This document shows positions 1-38,208 of a stretch of 64,000 bases of DNA, one piece after another. Source of the stretch: Trogon surrucura (lineage: Eukaryota; Chordata; Aves; Trogoniformes; Trogonidae). The position numbers and the translations under genes were made by a program. The notes under the pieces are model-generated. The model worked only from the letters and a program-made list of their open reading frames with translations, made no database searches and was not told the origin of the DNA. Positions within the stretch are counted from its first letter, which is position 1. Every line of letters begins with the position of its first letter. The stretch covers positions 2,046,001 through 2,110,000 of the forward strand of contig CM036636.1 of the NCBI GenBank assembly GCA_020746105.1. Direction: 5' to 3'.

Positions 1-104
1 GAATTCCCAGAGCTCTGCAGGATGGAGAGGAGGGGGAAGCTGGGCTGTACTGGTTTTGAGGCAGTGTGTGTGTCTGACCCCACCCGTCTTTGGTTTCCCC
101 TTAG

Positions 105-10192
<10,088 letters not shown>

Positions 10193-12445
10193 CTCCAGGA
10201 ACAACAAAAAAAAAGACAAACTGTTGAGACCAGAGTGACTTTGGTGTCTGTTTGCCTGTACCTCACGGGAAGATGGTCAGGCCACCTTGCTCTCCTCCCT
10301 TGACTGCACCCTATTTAAGTTGAGATGTCCATGGCAGCTGCTCATTCTATGGCCATGGTCTGACACACAGGACCAGAGGATCTCATTGGGTTGGAAAAAA
10401 AAAAATCATCTCCTCTTCCGAATCATTTCCTGGGAATACTGTGAGAGGGGTTTTAGTAGATACCTGTACACCTTTTGGGACGAAACGAATGAGTGGAGCC
10501 TTGGAGCTCTCTCCTGGGTGGAACGGAGGCTGCCGGTCGGTGAGAGCACTGCCACTCAAGAACAGGTTTCTAAAAGTAAAGACTTCAGTCTTCTGAAACT
10601 GTTCCATTAACTCAAATGGAAGTCTTGTGCACATTAGCAAGTGTTTCTGTGTGCTCTTGCTACGGACCACGTGTATGGCGAGAGACTAGAAATACCTAGA
10701 GCTAGGAAATGGTTTTAATGGACTTGAGAACTGACGGAGCATTTAGCAACCCCTTGGAAGTTACTCTGCCGGGGTCTACGGAGGATGCTGATACGAGAGT
10801 CCAAGATCATGTTCTTTTTTCCTGTGGTTGTTAAGCACTGCTTTTGTTATATATGTGCGTTTTCCCCACACTGGATTTTTTTTTTTTTTTTCTTCTAGAA
10901 AGAAATAATTTTGAAAATGAATGTTAAAGGTCATGGGAAGGTCACTGCGATAGAAGATCTTCGTCTGACCTACAAATTAAGGCTAGGGTAGGGAGTTCGT
11001 ATTGAAAAGTAGCAGATACTGTACTACTGTCACTATGTAGATTTATTAGCCTAATGAACTTGTAGCCACAATGGACTGATGTGCAATTAATCCTGTATAA
11101 GTACCCATTAATATGAGATCTCTAAGTCGATGCTGTTAGGTGTGCACGAGGGAACTTGGATCTGGTGAAACTTGCAGAGCCCACGATGTCACTTGTCACA
11201 GCTGGCATGAGCAGAGAAGGAGCAGAGCACAGATCAGCCCCCAGCACGCGTGCAGCGTCGACGGTTCCTCATCAGGTCTGCGGCAGGTTCAGTGCTCGTC
11301 GCCTGGGCAGATGCACTTCGGTCCAGGCTCCTCTCGTGCCTGATCAAATCTGGCATTGGGAGACGGGGCTGACGTATCCCCTTTGCTTTGGGTTTAGGTT
11401 TTATTTTGGATGCTCCCCGCACAACACCAGACCCGCTTACTCATTGAGCTTGGGGTTGTTCTGTGCCACAAACAGCTCATTCTCTGGAGGGTTTTACAGG
11501 GCTCTGAAATCCATTTGGAGCGAGAGAATTTCTACAATAAATCCATTGTGGATTTACCAGGTGCCTGGGGAATACTCTGCTATTCCCTCTCTAATCGTTT
11601 AGTAAGACACTTAGGACCAAACCAGATGTTTCATAAGCTGGGAGAAGGTGGAAGCTCAGCACTTCGCTTTTTCAAACAGCATCCAGCATATGTTTCCAGT
11701 AAAGATTATAAAGGTAACTTTTGTCTTGGTCACAGGCATAGTCTGACTGGCTGGCTGTGTGGTGAGCTCTGTAAGAGGGCACTGCTGAGAGAGGGAGTGT
11801 CACAACGATCATCATGAGGGGTCAGAAGAAAAAAGCGTGTGCTTCTGAACTGGCCATCACCAGGACGGAGCGTGGCGTGGGCTGTGTCTGTTCCCTGGCC
11901 AGAACAAACTCTGGAGTTCCCTGGTTGCAGCGCACTCGGTAACGCTGTGCCCAGGGTGTCCCAGCACAGACTCGCCGGGAGGTCCCCCCGGCTGTGTGCA
12001 GGCATCTCCATCCAAGCTGCTCCTCTGAGCCCCCTTCACGTGCTGAGGAGCCGGAGGGTCCAAGTCATCTCATCTCCCCGTGAGGGATACGCAGGCTCAG
12101 GTGAATCTCACTCCCAGTTGGGTCTGGGTGGGGGTTTTTTCCCCTTTGATTAGAGGGGCCCAGGGTGAGCTGCCGTTATGCACATGCACAGTCTGTCGGG
12201 AGCGGGGTGGACTGACAAACCACGCATCGACTGAGTTTCTGGAGTATTTCTGTTCTGTCCCAGAAAACGTACCCAAGTAACGCGGAGCCGTGTGTGTGAT
12301 CTCCTCTTCTTTAGAGGTACCAGAGCGCTGTAACGTCACCGGGGTGGGTTTTGTACTTCTGTTATGTCAGGATGTGCTGTTCCTCCATTGACATGTTGAC
12401 ATACAACGTTTCTCTCATATCAATAAATTCTAATGATAACCTTGA
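10193..12445 (+). other. Probable 3'UTR of the DDR-like gene
   Basis: From the stop codon to about 20 nt past the AATAAA at 12422-12427. No coding potential was recognised. A second AATAAA at 11536-11541 could give a shorter 3'UTR. DDR transcripts in other vertebrates commonly have long 3'UTRs, so the assignment is reasonable, but the real cleavage site is inferred only from hexamers. Confidence 0.55.
12422..12427 (+). promoter_or_regulatory. Poly(A) signal AATAAA, likely for the DDR-like gene
   Basis: Canonical AATAAA 2.2 kb after the DDR-like stop and 1.5 kb before the CIMIP2A start. It is followed by a T-rich run at about 12464-12475, consistent with a downstream element. Confidence 0.5.
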
Positions 12446-12704
12446 CAAAAGCGAATTTCTACTTTTTTTTTTTACCCAGGGTGGATATTTTGGTCTGTTA
12501 ATTCAGTAGCTCTTTGGTAAGTGTGTGACTCTGGTTTTGAAAGGAGCAGCCTGTGGCTGTTTAGAGGAGGGAGCTTGGAAGGGAGTTTCTGAAAATGCTG
12601 GAAAGATGCTGGCCTGAGTGTCCATTCCTGTGATGGGAATATGGTGCTGCATTTCAGTAAGCATTGGGGTTTTTTTAATGTTCATTTTAAACTCAGGAAG
12701 ACTT

Positions 12705-12870
12705 TAGAGTGGGAGAGACCTTTGTAGGTCTCTAATGCAATTGCCCACTAAAAGCTGAGCTAACTCCAGGTGTTCCCCAGCTGAGCTTTGAAGGTCTCCA
12801 AGAGTGAGGATGTGTCAGGGATGTGTCTGTCTGGGAGGGGGGAGAATTTTCTTGTGTCACCTGCTGCACA
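12705..12870 (-). repeat. Old CR1-like fragment, antisense
   Basis: The plus strand reads 'gggagagacctttgtaggtc ... tgagctaactccaggtgttc ... ctgagctttgaaggtctcca'. This resembles the complement of diverged avian CR1 3' regions (usual form 'gagacctctggaggtc... gttttgagtatctccaa'). It is heavily diverged and its ends are uncertain. Confidence 0.45.
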
Positions 12871-13839
12871 TCTCTAGAAGAGCCACCATACCCTTCACAG
12901 ACCCATCGACCCTGCAGACCTGGGGCTGCTGGAGAGGCAGGACCCTGGTTAGAGCTCAGGGATTTGGGCAAACTCAAGGATGTTTATAAAGGCTGAAAGT
13001 TTCACATCTCCCAAAGAATTTTGATGCAAAGGCTGAGTGTCAAAGCAGCATTTTTATCTCCTCAGATACAATTTTGGGTGGAGTATAGACACCTAAACAG
13101 ACGATTGTGTCTCTGAAGCATCCTGAAGCACCTGCCAGCCGTGTGGCCAAGCTTTTCAAGGCCATGGAGGGACTTTGGCAGTGAGGCAGGCTTGCTGTAC
13201 TTGGTGGAAACGACACTGGTGCTAACAGCTGTGGTGGTCTTTGACTTGAGGATGGCTGGCCCCAGTGGCTGCTGAGTAAAGAGGAGACCTGTGTCCTGCA
13301 CCTGCCTTCGGCTGGAGCCGGGTGGAGCCCACCGCCCCCAAGACAATGTGACCGTACGGTGTTGGGAACAGGAATGACCCTTACGCTGCGCAAAGCAGGG
13401 CAAGGAGGGACCAGACTGGGAGGGCACAAGGAGCTGGGAGAGCTGGGCTGAGCCTTCCACCACAGCCCGGTGAATCCCCCGACCTCTGCCTTGGGTTTCC
13501 TCATGTGGCCGGGTCTGTGCAGGCAGCGCTGGGCAAAGGCTGCGCGGGTGATGGGGCCACGCAGAGCCGGGCTCTCTCGAGTTGCACGTGTTGGATGTGA
13601 GCCCTGGTGTGTGAACGCCCGTTTGTGCTGGGGCTGCTTGTGGGGAACATCTGCTGCTGCTGTCCCAAGGGCTACGAGCTTTCAGGAAACCTGACAAATG
13701 CTGTAAAATCTCGGTGCTCATCCAAATTTTCCAGGTGGAGGGGAAAAAAAAAAAACCAAACCCCCACAATAACATGTCCAGAAAAACCTGACAAGCTGTG
13801 GCTGGAAGTACCGACATCGTTCCCGGCGGCATCACAGAG

Positions 13840-13853
13840 GTTTCCCGGGTGAC
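13840..13853 (+). promoter_or_regulatory. RFX X-box in CIMIP2A proximal promoter
   Basis: GTTTCCCGGGTGAC fits the X-box consensus RYYNYY-N(1-3)-RRNRAC with a 2-nt spacer. It ends 57 bp before the CIMIP2A ATG. X-boxes bind RFX factors, which control many ciliary genes and usually lie close to the start. The match is by eye; binding is inferred. Confidence 0.55.
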
Positions 13854-13909
13854 TGCACCGCTGCCTCCCTCTGTCCTCCCACGCCCAGGCTGAGAGCTGC
13901 CACATCGCC

Positions 13910-27449
<13,540 letters not shown>

Positions 27450-27456
27450 AAAATGC

Positions 27457-27462
27457 TTTAAT
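27457..27462 (-). promoter_or_regulatory. Candidate poly(A) signal ATTAAA for TUBB4B
   Basis: The plus strand reads tttaat, so ATTAAA on the TUBB4B strand, about 127 nt after its stop. If used, the TUBB4B 3'UTR would be about 150 nt and its end would meet the last coding bases of convergent CIMIP2A. Confidence 0.4.
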
Positions 27463-27588
27463 GGTGCCTGTACAGCATTCGAAGTGACTCTGAGACAGGA
27501 AGAAGAACACAACACAAACAGAGAAGGGTTGAATGAAAGAGTTCATACAGCTTTAAACAAAATTTACAGGTGTTCGTCTGCATAGCTT

Positions 27589-29610
<2,022 letters not shown>

Positions 29611-29823
29611 GCAGCGGAATGCGCGCGCAGCCTCCTTCTCCCCGCCCAGGCGGCCGTTCGCAGCACCGACTGGCTGCTCCTAACGAAGCTCTACAAAGGG
29701 AGGGATCTGGTTGGCCGGGGCGCTGTCATTCGCTGCCGTTCGCTCCGTCCGCCTGTCTGTTGATTTTACTGTTAGGCAACGGGAGCCCTCGAGCGCCCGC
29801 CCTACTCGCTCAGGACACTCCCG

Positions 29824-29899
29824 ATTGGCTTAATTGAATGATTGATGTCGAGCGCGATTGGCTGCCGGCCTCAGGGATGAGCTAACGTCATTTGATTGG
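29824..29899 (-). promoter_or_regulatory. Three CCAAT boxes and a CRE-like site upstream of TUBB4B
   Basis: ATTGG on the plus strand (CCAAT on the TUBB4B strand) occurs at 29824-29828, 29857-29861 and 29895-29899, spaced 33 and 38 bp apart, a typical NF-Y array. TGACGTTA (minus strand, 29883-29890) is a CRE-like octamer between the second and third boxes. They lie roughly 215-300 bp upstream of the TATA box, further than is usual for NF-Y. Confidence 0.6.
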
Positions 29900-30314
29900 G
29901 TGAAAACAAAGTGCCCTGGTAACCGTCGCAATGACTCCGCAGCGGGCGCTGGGCGGTGGCTCGCGCAGCCGCCCATTCCCGAAGCTGGCTGCGCACTTTG
30001 CGCAGCGTAGGCGGCAGCTCCTCCTTACTGCGGGAGAAGGGGGAGGGCGGTTTCCGGGGAAACCCGGCCGGGCCGCCTCTCCCCCGCGGGTCCCGAGCAC
30101 ACCCCCTCTACCGCTGCCTGCCCCCCTCCCCGCTCCTCCGGGAGGGCCTCCCTCGCCCGTCCCCGCCGCCCCCTTCCCCCGCCCTCCGTGAGCCCCGGGG
30201 CGCTGCAGCGGCACCGTTGGGGGGCCGGGGGCCCGTGTGCGCAGGCGCGGGCTGCGGCGCCTTTCTAGCACTTTCTGGCGCGCAGCCGCCGGAGGCAGCG
30301 GGGGCCGCGCGGGC

Positions 30315-30328
30315 GTTGCTATGGCGAC
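30315..30328. promoter_or_regulatory. RFX X-box upstream of TUBB4B
   Basis: GTTGCTATGGCGAC is a full consensus X-box (RYYNYY, AT spacer, RRNRAC) and nearly palindromic, so orientation is not informative. It sits 793 bp upstream of the TUBB4B ATG inside the CpG island. RFX control would suit an axonemal tubulin. The distance is larger than usual, so it might instead serve an unseen divergent transcript. Confidence 0.5.
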
Positions 30329-33300
30329 TGCGCTCCGCGGCGGGAAGGGGTTAGGCCGGGGCAGGGCCTGCGGCAGCGGTGCCCTCGGCCTCGGCAAGGG
30401 ACCCGCGGCTCGGGGAGAGCCGTTTAGCGGCGGCCCCTGTGCGGGAAGGCCTTGAGGGGAGTGCGTGCGAGGTGGCGTCCCCTCAGGCGGGGGACTGTGG
30501 GAGGGGGCGGCCGCTTCCTCAGAGGTCTCGTGTGGGTGCTTGACTCGGCAGGGCTGCCCGCGGGTGGGCAGGGCAGGGAGTGCTCGGTGGCACCTCTGGT
30601 CGTGTTGCAGCCCTACAGTGAGGCAGCCAGGCATCCTACGCTGGGTAAACGTCTCCATCACTTACCTTTCCTCTGTCCCTTATTAGGTTGTACTGTTCTT
30701 CCTACCGTCCAGCTTCATTAGTGCGTTCTTGCACGGACTGGTCATCTGTTGGTCCCAGCTTCTACTGAGTGTACTTTAATTGTTGTTTTAGCAGAGCCTT
30801 TGTGTGATTATGTGTATTCATTTGAATGCCAGCAAGGTGTGCAAGGCCTAGCATCTCTTCTTGTTTCATCCTGTAGCTAAAACTTGAAAGGCTTGTCAGT
30901 GGGTTCTCCAAACCCAGCTAGTCTCAAACTGCTGCCTTGGTGTGGAGGTAGGCTGAGGCAGAAGCAGCAGGTGACCTCAAGTCTTTCTACACAAGCAGAG
31001 CACATCAGGCCGGCACTCTGCGTCATTCAGGCATTCACAGGAGACAGAGGTGCGTTACAGAGTGTATACTTATGATCTGTGCTTGGATAACGATAATCTA
31101 ACTGCTTCTGTGACAGGGTCAGGTGAGGATGTGGGCAGGAAACAAATAGCACTGTGAAGGTTTTTGCTGGAGATTGCAGCTTCTGGTAGTTGGCTTAATA
31201 CTAAGGTTATAGCGATTGATATTTCTGGCATGTAAACAACAGTGATGCTGGAAGGAGCCCAGGAGCACTTGGAGCAGGCGCAGAGCACCAGGAGTGACCT
31301 GAGAGGATCCTGGGCAGCTCCAGGAGGCACAGGGCAAGGCCTTCATCAGCCCCAGAGGCGCCCAGACACAACTAGAAAGACACACGTACGGCTCATCCTC
31401 TGCGTTCAAAGCCAGAATGCAGGAGGTTTATGCAGTTTATTCTGAGCTGAGTAACACAAAGGCATTAGAGTCCAGATTTATCCCACTTAATTATAGACAT
31501 TGATTTGAATAGTTAACTTGGAGCTGCATTCACACCAGAGTCGATGGAAGGGGATGGCTCGTCCCACTCCAGCTCTGAAAAGCCCTCTGACAACACCTGT
31601 CTGTTCTCTATAAAGGTGTTTGAGGTGACCAAATCCAAAATTGCAGTATCATTTAGACAGCTGGGATGAATCCAGATCAGACTTGCTTAAGATTTCATAC
31701 AAGGCTGTAATAATTGGTGAAGACAGCTTTTCCTCCAGGATTTGGTGCCATCTCTTCAGAGCAATGTTAAAAATGAATACTCTCTTCTTTCTGATTAGGA
31801 AGAGAGAATGTAGAATGTCTTGGCTGTGCTCTGCTGTCCAGGAAAGTACATTCAGCATAAATTCTCATCTAAGTGTACTCAGAAGTGTGTTAGCAAGCTT
31901 CTGCGCTCATGGAGCCCTAGAAAACCATCCCTAAAATGGAGCAGGAGGAGCCGGCCAGCAGGAGGTTTGCTGGTAGGGGTGTTGCTGTGTTTAATGCAGA
32001 TAGAGGTGGGATTTTTCAGCCAGGGTGAGAAATCAAAGGACTGCACATCAGTGAAAAAGATTTTTTTTTTTTCTCACTTTGTTAGAAATCACGAGCCTTT
32101 GTAGCTGGTGCTTCTTGCAGCTTGTGCTTCAGCCCGCGCTGCCTTTCATGTTTGGGAAGCTGTGCTGGGAGGTGTACAGTGAGAAACGGTTGCCACCCCC
32201 AGCGTCCCCAGTGGCAACAAGAAAGGGGAAATACTCTGCTCATTTAAGGCTTCCGATTCCGGTGTCCAAAGCACTCACGGGGTGGCACCCAGTAGAGCAG
32301 GGGTAGCACCCTGTGGGTGGCTAAAACTTTTCTCCTGTGACTGGGCCTCCAGAGGTTCCCTGGGCGATTCAGCCACCTGAAGATCTGTGGGTTAGGAGGC
32401 ATTTCAAAGTATTCATGCAACATTTATTTTTGCTAATTCTATCCCAGTCAGCTGGTACTTCTCAGCTACAGGCAGATCACAGGAAATTACAATTCTATTT
32501 TAAATATTTTTGCATTTTTTTTTAAATTAAGGTAAAATGCCAGTACTTGCAAGCTCTCTGTGAAGAGGAACGCAGCCAAGCTGCCAAGAGTCTCCATGGA
32601 GAGCTGCTGGAGCTGCTGACCGTCTCAGCCTGCAACTTCTGATGTTGTGGCAGCCCAGCAACCTAATTAGTGTGCACCAGAAGGTGAGCTGGCAACTAAC
32701 ACAGCAGGTTTCTGCCAGCACCTTGCCTCACAGGGAGCATTCCTCCAAAGGCAACCCCCTGTAGGAAACACTGGCAGTTGCGCAAATTCTGGGAGAAAAC
32801 AATTGCGCGTTCTGTGGCCCTGCTTGAGCAAAATGCTTCAGTGTCTTTCTGATTGCTGATTTCATGGACAGCCTGTGCAGAGACACTGCTGCAGAGTCCC
32901 GTGGTGGGGGGGGGAGCCCCTGGGGGGGCAGTAGGAGAGCAATTGGGACAGCAGGGAAGAGAACAGCTTGACCAGGGTGGGGAGGTGTGTGACTCACGTC
33001 ACGTTTTCTTTGAGGATGTCTGGTTTATGTGGTATTTGGTTTCTTTGAAAGGTCTCCTCAAGCCCTGCTGCAAGTGAGAAGCAAGGAAGTTACACCTTGT
33101 TTAGGTGCTTCTGAGTCTGTGTTTGCTGTATCAATTAAAGGCTCCAGCGGGGATACTAGAAAACATTAGGGGCCAGTATTAGAAGGTCAAAGCCCCTGCG
33201 TAAAGCCCAAAAAAAGATGTGGTAGTAAAATCACTACCAAGTTGGAAATTGTATTTCAGTTTTGTTGAACTATATATCAGTTATTTTTCGACATTTTACT

Positions 33301-35530
33301 GTAAGCGTTTGGTGGGTTTTTTTAACTGTCTGTAGTGCTTTCGGCATGGAAATGGATTTTACTGTGAAGACAATTGATCTGAGCAGAGTGGGAAAACACT
33401 TTGAGTACTGCATTCCCCTTTTGCTGAATCAGTGTGATTTGTGTGTTGTGGGTTGTATTGAGACGATCCCTCCCTGCGCAGGCAGGCAGGCAATGGCTAT
33501 AATTCTTCTCTTGATGCTTAACCAGCAAGATAGCAGTCTGTGTCTCTGAAATAGCATCCTAGTCTAAACTGAGCCTAGTACCTGGGGCTGAGATGATGTT
33601 GGGGCTGGCAGGAGCCCAAACAGAACTCACAGAACTGATTCTGCTTATGTAGGTAAAAATCTGAAGCCCTGAGTTCAGGAGGAGGACACTGCAGAACGAA
33701 GGTGGGTGGGAGCCTGCCTCCAAACCGAAAAGCTTTTTGGTGCTGGGGTCGTTCCAGGTTTATGGTAACACTGAAGTACCACATGCGAATGTGCAGACCT
33801 GTTGTCATTCTGGTCTTTCTGATTGTTGCTTCTGCAGATAAACAGTACTTTGTCTTCTAGAAATTACTGCTCCTGAGACATTCAAGTTATTGAAGGTGAG
33901 GGGCTGCTTCCAGAGCCTGGTGAGCGAGATGTGCAGTTGTGGGATTCCTGCTGGAGAGAAATAGGAACAGCAAAATGGGATCAAGGCCCGGTGACATCCA
34001 GGCCAGTATCTTGTCTCTAATGATGGCAGCAGTTGCCAAAGAACAACAGGGCAAACGAGCAGATGTAGCAGGTGGTTCAGGCAATTCTTTAGCCACAAGG
34101 AAGTAACTTTTTGTTTATAGCTCAAATGGATTATTGTGAATTTATGTAATCACCTTTTGCAGCCATGTAAACTTTTGGCTGTTCATACAACCTCCTGTCA
34201 TGGGGAGTCCCACGGTTTAACCACAAGCTGTGTGGAAGAAGAGCTCCTTCCATTTGGTTTGATGATTTCTGCTGAGCCCCTCAGTTCAGAAGAAGGCCGT
34301 GAGCCTGTCACTTCAAAGCTTGCATCAAGAGAGCCTTAAACATTGTCAGTGATTACCCTGAAAGAGAAAGTAATTATAAACAAGCATTTACTTGACGTAA
34401 GGTTCAGCATTAATTGGCAGCTAACATCTCCTTCATGTTTAAAACTGGTGAACTTTGAACACTGCTTCTGTAAAGTTTCCTTCATTCAGTTCCACACCTC
34501 CACTGCTGTACATTGCCCAGTGATAAGCCCTGTGGGTATCGCCTTCTTTCGCTTGAGAGATCTGTTTCTCTGGAGAATTTCAACCAAGAAGTGGTGACTA
34601 ATGGGATCATGAGGTGCGCATATGGTGACACCCCCTGCTGTGAACAAAAATAAGCTTTCCTTCACAGAAAAGTTGAATTTATAATTCCTCTGTCTCTCTC
34701 AAACCTCTGCTTTTTTCATTCCTGGTGCAATCTTTTTCCTATTAGGGACTTCATTCTCTCTCTTCTTTCCAAAAGAGCCTTCATCCATGCTCCGTGCCAG
34801 TGCCCATCTCCCTGGGTGGAGGCCTTCTTCCCCTAACGCCGTGGCTTAAATCAGTGATTAAAGCCACCTGCACATCCCTCAGAGAGAGAGCTTCCCTACT
34901 GTCCTGTGTTTTTCATCTGTGTCCACTCCAGGAGTCTCCTGGACTTATTTTCCGACAAGTGCGTTGGCTGATGGATTTGATGGCTGCTAGGTGCAGCTAC
35001 TACCTCCCTGTGTTGGAGATTTCCCGAGGCTTGAGGCGCTGTTCCGCCAGCGTCCCTCTTGTGACTAATCGCTGTCATTACACGCTCAGGGCAGCAGCAG
35101 CTGACGTGCTGTGTTTATCTGACATGACCAGGGAATCTAAAAGCGTTCTGTTGCAAGGCTCTGAGTATCTCGTATGGAGGGCATGGTGGAAACCAGGTCA
35201 AAGACGCTTCTCCTGCCTGCTCTCCTCTACGAGACACGGTGATGTTCTCACTTGCAAAACATCAAAGTGTTTCGATTTGCCTGGATTTGATGGCATTACG
35301 AAAGGACTTTTACATTAAGAGAGCTGTGGCAAAAATGGAGGTTTTACTGGTTCCTGTATTCATTCGGCTTGTTCTTCTGATAGCAATTCCATCTACTCCC
35401 CTGTGTTCTGAATTAGCTCTGGAAGTAGGAGTGACAGTCCGTGAGATAGGATATAATCACGTGGCTTCTTGCTTCTCTGAAAGATATTCAGATACGTGAT
35501 CATAGGCATGGTATAAGAACACAATAAAAA

Positions 35531-35690
35531 TCATACAATCTGAGAGCCATTTGGGTTGGAAGGGACCTTAAAAGTCATCTAGTTCCAATCCCTCCACTAG
35601 ACCAAAACATACATGATTGATTTCTACATCCAGCCATCCTAAAAGGCATTCCTCTCGTGTTTTTCTGAATTTGCTCAACCAGTGCTTGTG
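35531..35690 (-). repeat. CR1 LINE fragment, antisense
   Basis: The plus strand reads 'tttgggttggaagggacctt' followed by 'gtcatctagttccaatccct', the complement of a CR1 3' end. The part after about 35620 is strongly diverged, so the right boundary is approximate. Confidence 0.75.
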
Positions 35691-38153
35691 CATTTCAAGC
35701 TACTTCATTACTGTTTGTTATAACAGCCCCAAACAACTGAAGTGAGTGCAAGTACTGCAGTGCTTGGTGGTGTGTGTTATTTCTACACTTGCTATCCCAG
35801 CAGCCTTCCCATAACCACTGCACTATGTCCACACTCAGGACAGTATCTCAAGAGAGGAGGAGTTACAATCACTGTGTTACTAACGGGAAGCTGGAGCTCA
35901 GTGGTCCCACAAAGTCTGCAAAGTTCTTGGAGCATGTGTGACCTTCTCCTAACCAGCCAAGCTACGCTAAGAAGTTTTTGACAGCACCTGGTGGGGAGTC
36001 CAGCCCTGTGAAACCCCTAATTCATCTCTCAGTGTCCTGTGAAATACTTGTAGCTCAAAAAGCCGCATCAGCCCTGCCTCAGGTACAGCCAGGTGCTGAG
36101 GGAGGGGTTAGAACTCAGATCTCCCTCCCGTGCTGCAGGGACCCTGGGTGCATCACAACGGGAAGGAAGAAACAACTCTGGCCTTGTGGTGGTGAACTTC
36201 CTACTGCAGAACAGGACTGCAGGTGATAAACTGTTATTTCTCTTAGTTTTCATGGGAATTCCTTGGTACAACCCAGCTGGGATGTATTGGTGTGGAAATG
36301 TATGTGTGTATGCTGTGGAAATGGTATCAGCTGGAAGAAAGACAGGAGCTAATATGCTCCTACAATATGCCTGAATGAAATTTAAGCCACTCTAGCCAGC
36401 AGCAGGTCAGCTAACCTAGTGTGCTTCTGGAGCTAAAATAGACAAAGTGTTTTCTGGTGCCAATTTTTATATCTAATAGTTTTGATTTCCTTCTTATTGG
36501 TACTTGCTGACAGCACCAGAACTGCAATTACATGTGAACAGACATCATCTGCCAGAAGAGCTCTCCCATGGTTCAGCTGGAGTGAGAAGCGAGGGAACTA
36601 TGCATAAACATGAAGAATTTATGGACAGTTAGAAAATCCTCATTATTAATCATTTCCATAGTTGCATCGTAACCAAAGGGCTGCAAGCATCTTTGTTTCA
36701 AAGTGAGTGAGTTAATCTAGAATCTCCTTTTAAGTAGATTTCTGCTGTCCAGGTAATCTGGGGATTAATTCTGTAAGCTTACACACTGCTGAGGTGAAGA
36801 AGCTGCTTCTATAGAGAGCTGGGAGAGAAGAACATCGTACTTTTGTTAGTTTCCATTCTTTTCACGGGTTCAAAATTTTGTTGGTTTTTTTGCTTTTTTT
36901 ATGATTAAAACCACAGGAGCTGCCGGAGCTGCTGCTTGCACTGTGTGGAAGGACTTCAGCCATTGAAATGTCTCACCGTGCCTTTGATGGGAACAGCAGC
37001 TTTTAGCTCAAGAGTTTAGAATCTGCTTTAAACCAAGTGGCCGTGGGTTGTCTTTACTTCGTAGAGTGATGGCTCGATGTCTGTTGGTATCACAGGTTTA
37101 ACAGGAAAAGTTAGGCCACCTGTATGTGCCATTACTGAGCTCGGTGGCACCTGTGAGGCAAAAGTAAAATTTCAAGAGGACATGCTTAGGTTCTAGCCTA
37201 ATTGCTCACTTTCTGCATGGAAGAACTTGGGGAAGTTCCAGCCAATGCACTTTTCTCTGTGATCTAGTATATAAATCAAGAGGGTGTAATGACTGAGGAG
37301 GCCACAACACCTGGAGGCCTGGGGTTCCAGGCATTGCACTAGCTTATTTCGATTTCTGACGGTGGTAGGATTCTTCTTGGGCAGGAATCCCACAGTTCTA
37401 CGTGCTGACACGTCACAGAGCCAGAGCTCTGTGTAACGATTGCATTTCCAGATGTGGGAGGAATGAAGGCTCAGGAATTTCCCCCATAATCACTGACTCC
37501 CTGATAACCTTTCCCCCGCCTCCCCCCGCTATGGAGGCTTGCCTGAATCCCTCCTACCTCCTTCAAATGGTTTGAGCAAAGAAGACATCAAAGATGTAGA
37601 TGTCTCTCATCAGCTGAACACCAGCAGCCAGGTTATCTGAAGTCATTTCTGCCTGCCTGCCTGCCACTGGGAAGAAAGTGCCTCCAGGGGTTCTCGTTGT
37701 GCACCCCCAAAGCACACATCATAGCAGCTCTTGAGTAAACAGAGGCAAAATCAGCATCCCCCACCCTCCTCTGTATTCACAACAAAACCCCCGCTTTGAT
37801 CTCGTGCCAAGCATAACACAGACGGTCTATTAAAACATCTTTAATAACATGATATAATTAAAAATATCTAACATGCAACTCAAAGAAATGAATATGAAGC
37901 TTGTTTAAATCTGTTTCCACACCCCTCCAAACTTGACTGACAGGTTCCAAACCTTCATTAATTGGCCTGAAAATTTATGAATACCTCAATATTATGGGGG
38001 AGGGGGTGTGTCCTATATATGAGTTGGGATTAATAATCAGATTTGAAAGGATTTGGGTGCCACGGTAGCTTTAAAAATCCTGCGAGGCACATCACTGCAT
38101 CTGCAAGTATTTAAATTTCTGTTTAAAGTGGACTGAAATGAGTTGGAGACACT

Positions 38154-38208
38154 TGTCCCTGAGGCTTTTAACAGCCTTTTAGCCTGTCCCTGAGGCTTTT
38201 AACAGCCT
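38154..38208. repeat. 24-bp direct repeat, two copies
   Basis: 'tgtccctgaggcttttaaca' plus 'gcct' occurs at 38154-38177 and again at 38185-38208, with 7 bp between. It appears to be a local duplication of about 31 bp. Confidence 0.85.

Larger units (their letters stand above)
12446..13909. other. Intergenic spacer DDR-like / CIMIP2A
   Basis: Holds an old minus-strand CR1-like fragment (about 12705-12870) and, at its right end, the GC-richer proximal promoter of CIMIP2A with an X-box. A 316-residue minus-strand open frame (13062-14012) runs through it and antisense to CIMIP2A exon 1, but shows no domain and looks like a chance frame. Confidence 0.5.

Noticed and set aside
29910..29930. Third possible X-box (minus strand gttaccagggcact)
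   Set aside because: The second half-site breaks the consensus at one position, so it was not counted.
29888..30661. 257-codon minus-strand frame upstream of TUBB4B
   Set aside because: Composition is Pro/Arg/Ala-rich, typical of CpG-island noise; no recognisable domain.
34794..35318. 174-codon plus-strand frame in the gene-free region
   Set aside because: No recognisable motif, no splice context and no compositional sign of coding.
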